Positions 19,688-24,480 of a stretch of DNA of 24,480 nt are shown one piece after another. The stretch is from contig CAJULZ010000030.1 of assembly GCA_910587205.1 (NCBI GenBank), positions 1 to 24,480 of the forward strand, given 5' to 3'. The notes beneath the pieces are model-generated. The model was not told the origin of the DNA. It did no database searches and saw only the letters and a list, made by a program, of their open reading frames with translations. This DNA is from an uncultured Oscillospiraceae bacterium. Its GTDB lineage: Bacteria > Bacillota > Clostridia > Oscillospirales > Oscillospiraceae. A program made the position numbers and the translations under genes. Each line of letters opens with the position of its first letter. Position 1 is the stretch's first letter.

Positions 19688-21558
19688 GGTTTCTCTCCGC
19701 GCTTTTCCAAATAAATCATCAGCGCCGTCACGTCCGCCGGAGACACCCCGGACACCCGGGACGCCTGCCCCAAATTCAACGGCCTGATCTTATCCAGCTT
19801 CTGCCGGGCCTCCAGCCGCAGGCCCTGGATGGACAGGTAATCCACATCGGGGGGGAGGGGCCTGTCCTCCAGCTTTCGCATCTCCTCCACCTGCCGGTTC
19901 TGCCGGTCGATGTAACCCTGGTATTTCACGGAAATCTCCACTTGCTCCGCGACCGCAGGGGGGAGGGCGGGCCTGTCCGGGTCAAAAGAGGCCAGATCTC
20001 CATAGCCGATCTTCGGGCGGCGGAGCAGGTCGATGAGCCGCGCCCCGTGGGGACAGGAGGGCTCGCCTTTTTCCTCCAGGAGCTTGTCCAGCGCGGGGGA
20101 CGGCGCGGCCCCGGCGTGTTCCAGCCGCTTGATTTCCCGGTCTACGGCGGCGTATTTCGCCTCCACCCGGGCCATTCGCTCCCCGGACACCAGCCCCACG
20201 CGGCGCCCGTAAGCGGACAGGCGGCGGTCGGCGTTGTCCTGCCGGTGGATGAGGCGGTACTCCGTCCGAGAGGTCATCATGCGGTAGGGCTCGTTGGTGC
20301 CCTTGGTCACAAGGTCGTCGATGAGCACGCCCACATAGCCGTCCCCCCGGCTCAGGATCAGCGGCGGCTCCCCCTTGAGCTTCAGCGAGACGTTGACGCC
20401 CGCCACCAGCCCCTGGGCGGCGGCCTCCTCGTAGCCGGAGGAGCCGTTGAACTGCCCCGCGCCGTACAGGCCGGGGATTTGCTTGCACTCCAGGGTGGGC
20501 AGCAGCTGGGTGGGGTCCACGCAGTCGTACTCGATGGCGTAGGCGCACCGGGTCATCTCGGCGTGTTCCAGGCCGGGGATGGTGCGGAGCATCTCCACCT
20601 GCACCTCCTCGGGGAGGGAGGAGGAAAACCCCTGGATATACAGCTCTTCGGTGTTCAGTCCCATGGGCTCCACAAACAGCTGGTGCCGGGGCTTTTCCGC
20701 GAACCGCACCACCTTGTCCTCGATGGACGGGCAGTACCGGGGCCCCACCCCCTCAATCACCCCGGAGAACAGGGGGGAGCGGTGGAGATTGTCCCGGATG
20801 ACCTGATGGGTGCGTTCGTTGGTGTAGGTGAGGTAGCACGCCGCCCGGTTGTCCGGCGGCGTGTCCGTCTCAAAGGAGAAGGGCACGGGCTTCTCGTCCC
20901 CCGGCTGCATCTCCATTTTGGAGAAGTCCACGCTGCGGCGGTTCACTCGGGGCGGGGTGCCCGTTTTGAACCGGCGGATGGACAATCCCAGCTTCACCAG
21001 GCAGTCCGTCAGCGGCAGCGCCGCCGCCATCCCGTCCGGGCCGGAGTCACGCGTGACCTCCCCGACGATGGTGCGCCCGCCCAGGTAGGTGCCGGTGGCA
21101 ACCACCGCCGCTTTGACGGCGTAGACCGCCCCGGCAGCCGTCACCACCCCGGAGACGGCCCCGTGTTCCGTGAGAAGCTCCGTCACCTCGGCCTGCTTGA
21201 CCCACAGATTTTCCTGGAGCTCCAGGGTGTGCTTCATGACCTCCTGGTAGCGGCGGCGGTCGGCCTGGGCCCGGAGGGACCACACCGCGGGGCCTTTCCC
21301 CCGGTTGAGCATCCGGTACTGGATGCAGGCCCGGTCGGCGGCCTTGGCCATCTCGCCCCCCAGGGCGTCGATCTCCCGTACCAAGTGGCCCTTGCCGGTG
21401 CCGCCAATGGCGGGGTTGCAAGGCATGTTGCCCACCGCGTCCAGGTTGATGGTGAAGCAGACGGTTTTCAGCCCCATCCGGGCGGCGGCCAGGGCGGCCT
21501 CAATGCCCGCATGGCCCGCGCCGATGACGGCGATGTCAAATTTACCTGCGCTGTACAC
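19684..21558 (-). CDS. mnmG: tRNA uridine-5-carboxymethylaminomethyl modification enzyme MnmG (GidA)
   Basis: A 624-residue FAD protein which, with MnmE, builds the cmnm5 modification at U34 of certain tRNAs. It shows the dinucleotide-binding GAGHAG (13-18) after FDIAVI, IGGTGKGHLVREIDALGGEM, FKTGTPPRVNRRS, GPRYCPSIEDK, GAGQFNGSSGYEEAAAQGLV, and RMMTSRTEYRL. The C-terminal helical domain ends VSGVSPADVTALMIYLEK. The GTG at 21558 is chosen: it gives the standard length and follows AAAGGAGG by about ten bases. A longer in-frame start at 21693 would read through an intergenic repeat (copy D). In many Firmicutes mnmG sits beside mnmE and rsmG at the origin; here neither neighbour is present. Confidence 0.97.
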   Translation of the reverse strand: MYSAGKFDIAVIGAGHAGIEAALAAARMGLKTVCFTINLDAVGNMPCNPAIGGTGKGHLVREIDALGGEMAKAADRACIQYRMLNRGKGPAVWSLRAQADRRRYQEVMKHTLELQENLWVKQAEVTELLTEHGAVSGVVTAAGAVYAVKAAVVATGTYLGGRTIVGEVTRDSGPDGMAAALPLTDCLVKLGLSIRRFKTGTPPRVNRRSVDFSKMEMQPGDEKPVPFSFETDTPPDNRAACYLTYTNERTHQVIRDNLHRSPLFSGVIEGVGPRYCPSIEDKVVRFAEKPRHQLFVEPMGLNTEELYIQGFSSSLPEEVQVEMLRTIPGLEHAEMTRCAYAIEYDCVDPTQLLPTLECKQIPGLYGAGQFNGSSGYEEAAAQGLVAGVNVSLKLKGEPPLILSRGDGYVGVLIDDLVTKGTNEPYRMMTSRTEYRLIHRQDNADRRLSAYGRRVGLVSGERMARVEAKYAAVDREIKRLEHAGAAPSPALDKLLEEKGEPSCPHGARLIDLLRRPKIGYGDLASFDPDRPALPPAVAEQVEISVKYQGYIDRQNRQVEEMRKLEDRPLPPDVDYLSIQGLRLEARQKLDKIRPLNLGQASRVSGVSPADVTALMIYLEKRGEKP

Positions 21559-21604
21559 CGCGCGGACACCTCCTTTCAGCAGGGCCCCGCCGGAGGGACT
21601 TGGC

Positions 21605-21720
21605 GCACAGGGCGCGCCCGCCTGTGGACAAAGCCCGCCCTTGGGGCTGAAGTCCATCCGGCTCACACCCCTTTCCGTGTTCTCTTTGCCCACATTCTCT
21701 CACAAGAGGGAACGTGGGCC
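21605..21720 (+). repeat. Composite palindromic intergenic repeat, diverged copy D
   Basis: The segment between mnmG and the phosphoesterase gene matches copy C in the inner region (AAAGCCCGCCCTTGGGGC near 21630) and copy B in GTGTTCTCTTTGCCCAC. It ends in a hairpin with GCCCAC (21688-21693) pairing to GTGGGC (21714-21719) around CACAA. It has lost the CTTAGGGGG left arm and has mismatches, so it looks like an older copy. Confidence 0.6.
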
Positions 21721-21731
21721 GCTGAAGGCCC

Positions 21732-22628
21732 TCACGCGGCGCGGAGGGTGACAATTGCCAGCTCCGGGCGGTTGAACAGACGGAAGCCCCGGTACGGCAC
21801 GGTGTTGTTTCCCAGCCCCCGGGACACGAACAGGGTGCTGTCCCCCACGGCGTACAGCCCCGCGGTCCAGGGCGGGAAAAAACTCCGGTCGGTGCCGACG
21901 AGCCCGCCCACAAAGGGCAGGCGGACGATGCCGCCGTGTCCGTGGCCGGACATCACAAAATGGTACCCGGCGTTGGCATATTCCCCGAAGTGGTCGTTGC
22001 GGTGGGCCAGCAGGAGGGTGAACAGGCCGGGCTGCTCCCGCCCAATCCGGGCGCGCAGCTCCTCCGGGGAGGTCTGGTCGGCGTAACCGTTGGGGTCGTC
22101 CACCCCGGCCAGGGCGATCTGGGAACCGCCCCGCTCCAAAAGTTCGTATTGGTTGGACAGCACTGTCACCCCGCACTGGGCCAGCAGCGCCTTGAGCTTC
22201 TTCACCGCCCCCGTCCCCAGCGCCCACTCGTGGTTCCCCGTGACGTAGTAGCTGGGGGCGATGGCGGCCAGCCCTTTTGCCAGGGAGGGCACCATGGCCA
22301 GCTGGCTTTCCTGGTCGATGAGGTCGCCGGTAATCACGATTAGGTCGGGGCGCTGTCCCGCCGTCAGGGCAAGCAGTTCCCCGTTCCCCTCCCCGTACTC
22401 GTGGCCGTGGAGGTCGGATAGATGGACGATTTTCAGCCCGTCAAACCCGGCGGGCAGGCCGCCCAGCGCGGCCTCGGTCCGGCTGGTCTGAAGCCCCCAG
22501 CACTGCCAGCGGAACCAGAGCGCGCCGCCCGCCGCCAGCGCCAGCAGGATCAGAAGCAGCCGCAGGGGGCGGCAGCCCTTCCGCCGGGGGCGGCGGTGGG
22601 GCGTGCCCTGCCGCTCAGTCGTCGTCAT
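21732..22628 (-). CDS. Membrane-anchored metallophosphoesterase (YkuE-like)
   Basis: A 298-residue calcineurin-like phosphoesterase. A basic N-terminus (RRPRRKGCR) precedes one membrane anchor (~21-39, LRLLLILLALAAGGALWF), leaving the catalytic domain outside. Metal-binding motifs appear in order: SDLHGH (71-76), GDLID (101-105), GNHEW (131-135), AHRND (208-212, in the usual SHxP position) and SGHGHGG (227-233, usually SGHTHGG). These match the dinuclear centre of the YkuE/LpxH-like group; the substrate is unknown. The start overlaps the helicase stop by 14 bases, so translation is coupled. Confidence 0.9.
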   Translation of the reverse strand: MTTTERQGTPHRRPRRKGCRPLRLLLILLALAAGGALWFRWQCWGLQTSRTEAALGGLPAGFDGLKIVHLSDLHGHEYGEGNGELLALTAGQRPDLIVITGDLIDQESQLAMVPSLAKGLAAIAPSYYVTGNHEWALGTGAVKKLKALLAQCGVTVLSNQYELLERGGSQIALAGVDDPNGYADQTSPEELRARIGREQPGLFTLLLAHRNDHFGEYANAGYHFVMSGHGHGGIVRLPFVGGLVGTDRSFFPPWTAGLYAVGDSTLFVSRGLGNNTVPYRGFRLFNRPELAIVTLRAA

Positions 22629-24432
22629 GGAGGTAGTAGGGCCGCATCAGGCTTTTATGCTGGGTGGAATCCTTCTGACGGTCGGAGCGGGGGGCGGCCT
22701 CGATGGGCCGGGGCCGGTCGTCCCGGCGGCGCTTCTTTTTCCCGGACAGGGAGGGGGGCAGGATGGGCTCCTTGGCGGGCTGGACGGGCGCGCCCTGCTT
22801 CTTGCCCTGGCGCCGGGGCTTGTGCGGGGCGGGCTTGGCCGCCTTTTCCTGCCGCTGCTTGGGCTGGGGCTGTACCTGGGGCCGGGGCGCGGGCCGGCGG
22901 GGGGCCAGCAGGCGGGCGGTGGCGTCCATAATCACGTCCGAGTCCAGCGGGCTGGGCTTGTAAAAGTCGGCGACAGGCATGGTGGGGTCGTCGGGCAGGG
23001 TGTCCTGGAGCCGTCCCTGACGCACCCCGCGCCCTGCCGGTTTCTCCCGCAGGACGACGGGGTTCTCCTCCGCCGGGGCCGGGGCCTGGATGCCGGAAGC
23101 CGTCCCACCGGATTTTTTGCGGCGGCGGCTTTTCTTTTTGGGCGCGCCCCCTCCGTCCATGCCGGCAGGGGAGGGACTTGCTCCTCCCGTGGGACGTTCG
23201 CCGTATCCGGGGGCGGGAGGGGCCAGCCCCTCCCCTGCGGCAGACTTCTTCCGTTCCTCCGCCTTGGACTTGTTTTCGACGCTCCGCTCCCGGCGCCTTT
23301 CCCTGGCGGCGGCGCGGGCCTCCGCATCCTCGGAATTGACGGGCCGCCCGTGCTTATCCCGCTGGGGCGGGTCGAAATTCTCCATGGGGAAGGGGTGGTC
23401 CTCCACCACGGGGATGGGCCGGCCCAGCAGCTTTTCGATGGCCTTCAGCTCGTCCTTCTCATCGAACTGGCAGAAGGAGACGGCCTCCCCCTCGTGCCCG
23501 GCCCGGCCGGTGCGTCCGATGCGGTGCACATAGGTCTCGGGAACGTCGGGCAGGTTGTAGTTGAATACAAAGGGGAGTTGGTCGATGTCGATGCCCCGGG
23601 CGGCGATGTCGGTGGCGGCCAGCACCCGCACCCGGCCCGCCTTGAAGTCGCTCAGGGCCTGGACCCGGGCGGTCTGGCTCTTGTTGCCGTGGATGGCGGC
23701 GGCGGAGATGCCCCGCTTGACCAGATCCTGGGCGATGCGGTTGGCCCCGTGCTTGGTGCGGGAGAACACCAGGGCGGAGGAGATCTTCCGCTCCTCCATG
23801 AGATGGGCCAGCAGCTTGGTCTTGTTGGCCTTGTCCACGTAGTACAGCGACTGCTTGATGACCTCCACCGGGGAGGACACCGGGTCCACCGCCACCCTGG
23901 CGTAGTCGTGGAGCAGGCCGTTTACCAGCCCCATCACCTCCGGGGGCATGGTGGCGGAGAAAAACAGGGTCTGCTTTTTCTCCGGCAGCAGCTTCAGTAC
24001 CCGTTTGACGTCGTGGATAAAGCCCATGTCCAGCATCCGGTCGGCCTCGTCCAGCACGAAAATCTCAATGTGGGACAGATCCAGCAGCCCCTGGCCGTGG
24101 AGATCCAGCAGCCGCCCCGGGGTGGCCACCAAAATGTCCAGCCCCTTCCGGATCGCGTCCACCTGGGGCTGCTGCCCTACGCCGCCGAAAATGACGGCGG
24201 AGCGCAGGGGCAGGTTGCGGCCGTAGGACACAAAGCTGTCCTGGATCTGAATGGCCAGCTCCCGGGTGGGGGTCAGGATCAGCGCCCGGATCACCCTGGG
24301 CCGGGGGGACGCCCCCGCCAGGCGCTGGAGGATGGGTGTGGCAAAGGCGCAGGTCTTGCCCGTGCCCGTCTGGGCGCAGCCCAGCACGTCCCGCCCCGCC
24401 AGGGCAGGGGGGATGGCCTTGCGCTGGATGGG
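22615..24432 (-). CDS. DEAD-box RNA helicase, 5'-truncated at contig end
   Basis: An ATP-dependent RNA helicase missing its N-terminus. The frame remains open to 24432, beginning PIQRKAIPPALAGRD, which is the Q-motif region, so perhaps 20-30 residues are lost. Then follow AQTGTGKT (motif I), PTRELA (Ia), TPGR, DEAD (II), SAT (III), ARGID (V) and HRIGRTGRAG (VI): a complete RhlE/CshA-like core. After about residue 365 there is a ~230-residue basic, Pro/Lys/Arg-rich tail, probably disordered and RNA-binding. Part of the tail is encoded by a palindromic element (23165-23238). It is likely the first gene of a run helicase, phosphoesterase, mnmG, GNAT. The 48 bases beyond 24432 are adapter, not coding sequence. 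Confidence 0.93.
   Translation of the reverse strand, partial: PIQRKAIPPALAGRDVLGCAQTGTGKTCAFATPILQRLAGASPRPRVIRALILTPTRELAIQIQDSFVSYGRNLPLRSAVIFGGVGQQPQVDAIRKGLDILVATPGRLLDLHGQGLLDLSHIEIFVLDEADRMLDMGFIHDVKRVLKLLPEKKQTLFFSATMPPEVMGLVNGLLHDYARVAVDPVSSPVEVIKQSLYYVDKANKTKLLAHLMEERKISSALVFSRTKHGANRIAQDLVKRGISAAAIHGNKSQTARVQALSDFKAGRVRVLAATDIAARGIDIDQLPFVFNYNLPDVPETYVHRIGRTGRAGHEGEAVSFCQFDEKDELKAIEKLLGRPIPVVEDHPFPMENFDPPQRDKHGRPVNSEDAEARAAARERRRERSVENKSKAEERKKSAAGEGLAPPAPGYGERPTGGASPSPAGMDGGGAPKKKSRRRKKSGGTASGIQAPAPAEENPVVLREKPAGRGVRQGRLQDTLPDDPTMPVADFYKPSPLDSDVIMDATARLLAPRRPAPRPQVQPQPKQRQEKAAKPAPHKPRRQGKKQGAPVQPAKEPILPPSLSGKKKRRRDDRPRPIEAAPRSDRQKDSTQHKSLMRPYYLHDDD
23165..23238. repeat. In-frame palindromic element inside the helicase tail
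   Basis: GCAGGGGAGGG (23165-23175) and CCCTCCCCTGC (23228-23238) form an 11-bp inverted repeat enclosing 52 bases. It lies within the helicase reading frame and encodes a Gly/Pro/Ala-rich peptide (about GLAPPAPGYGERPTGG), unlike the Lys/Arg/Glu-rich sequence on either side. This resembles insertion of an intergenic-type palindromic repeat into a tolerant linker. Confidence 0.55.
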
Positions 24433-24480
24433 AGATCGGAAGAGCGTCGTGTAGGGAAAGAGTGTAGATCTCGGTGGTCG
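24433..24480. other. Illumina TruSeq adapter sequence (artefact)
   Basis: The final 48 bases begin AGATCGGAAGAGCGTCGTGT and continue without mismatch as the reverse complement of the TruSeq universal adapter (recalled sequence). The DEAD-box reading frame loses sense exactly at this junction. It is untrimmed adapter at the contig end and should be removed. Confidence 0.98.

Noticed and set aside
21559..21693. Longer mnmG start giving 669 residues
   Set aside because: The extra 45 residues read through palindromic repeat copy D; the GTG at 21558 has a good ribosome binding site and gives the family length.
19942..22086. 714-codon open frame on the + strand
   Set aside because: It is antisense to mnmG and the phosphoesterase, both certain; composition is shadow-like.
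1..24432. CRISPR array, tRNA, rRNA or transposase genes
   Set aside because: No regularly spaced direct repeats, no tRNA cloverleaf or rRNA segments and no transposase-like or integrase-like protein were seen on either strand.
24251..24454. Open frame reaching past 24432 on the + strand
   Set aside because: Its last residues are read from adapter sequence, and the rest is antisense to the helicase.

Overview
The window is a high-GC (roughly two thirds G+C by eye) bacterial contig segment. It carries Firmicutes hallmarks: a DarA-HolB-RicT cluster, an ileS T-box leader, a MurT/GatD pair with the MurT zinc ribbon, RicT cysteine motifs and strong AGGAGG-type ribosome binding sites. Gene content, GC level and dense palindromic intergenic repeats best fit a gut Clostridia lineage of the Oscillospiraceae type (Flavonifractor / Lawsonibacter / Oscillibacter-like). 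That placement is inference from gene style; there is no rRNA in the window. The last 48 bases (24433-24480) are not biological: they match the Illumina TruSeq universal adapter in reverse complement. The true contig therefore ends at 24432, inside a DEAD-box helicase gene. The left edge also cuts a gene (a P-II protein).

Left half, all + strand (1-9385). It begins with the 3' part of a P-II-like nitrogen regulator, a mini protein-kinase-like protein, a DJ-1/PfpI protein lacking the usual nucleophile Cys, and a NUDIX hydrolase. Next comes the yaaO-like PLP decarboxylase, darA (c-di-AMP receptor), holB and ricT, an arrangement related to the B. subtilis origin-proximal yaaO-yaaQ-holB-yaaT cluster but without tmk. 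A one-mismatch parS-like site sits between holB and ricT. After a terminator there is an ECF sigma factor translationally coupled to a membrane-anchored serpin that has a short anti-sigma-like cytoplasmic tail. A 690-bp repeat-rich gap follows, then an AraC/GyrI-type regulator.

Right half, almost all - strand (9430-24432). ileS converges on the AraC gene at a bidirectional terminator. Its isoleucine T-box leader (12807-13107) lies about 600 bp upstream of the gene. It is separated from ileS by an AT-richer two-gene cassette: a small XRE repressor and a divergent 85-aa protein with a perfect consensus promoter. Further along are prmA, a second parS-like site, an XRE regulator paired with a membrane protein that shares its C-terminal domain, a MurT/GatD-like pair with degenerate amidotransferase residues split by a decayed nucleotidyltransferase, a GyrI-like protein, a double GNAT protein with an AAC(6')-I-like half, mnmG, a metallophosphoesterase and the truncated helicase.

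Four copies of a composite palindromic intergenic repeat (about 7952, 8132, 13266 and 21605) recur across the window. The strongest candidates for undescribed biology are the sigma factor/serpin pair, the XRE/membrane-protein domain sharing, the degenerate MurT/GatD pair, and the cassette between the T-box and ileS.
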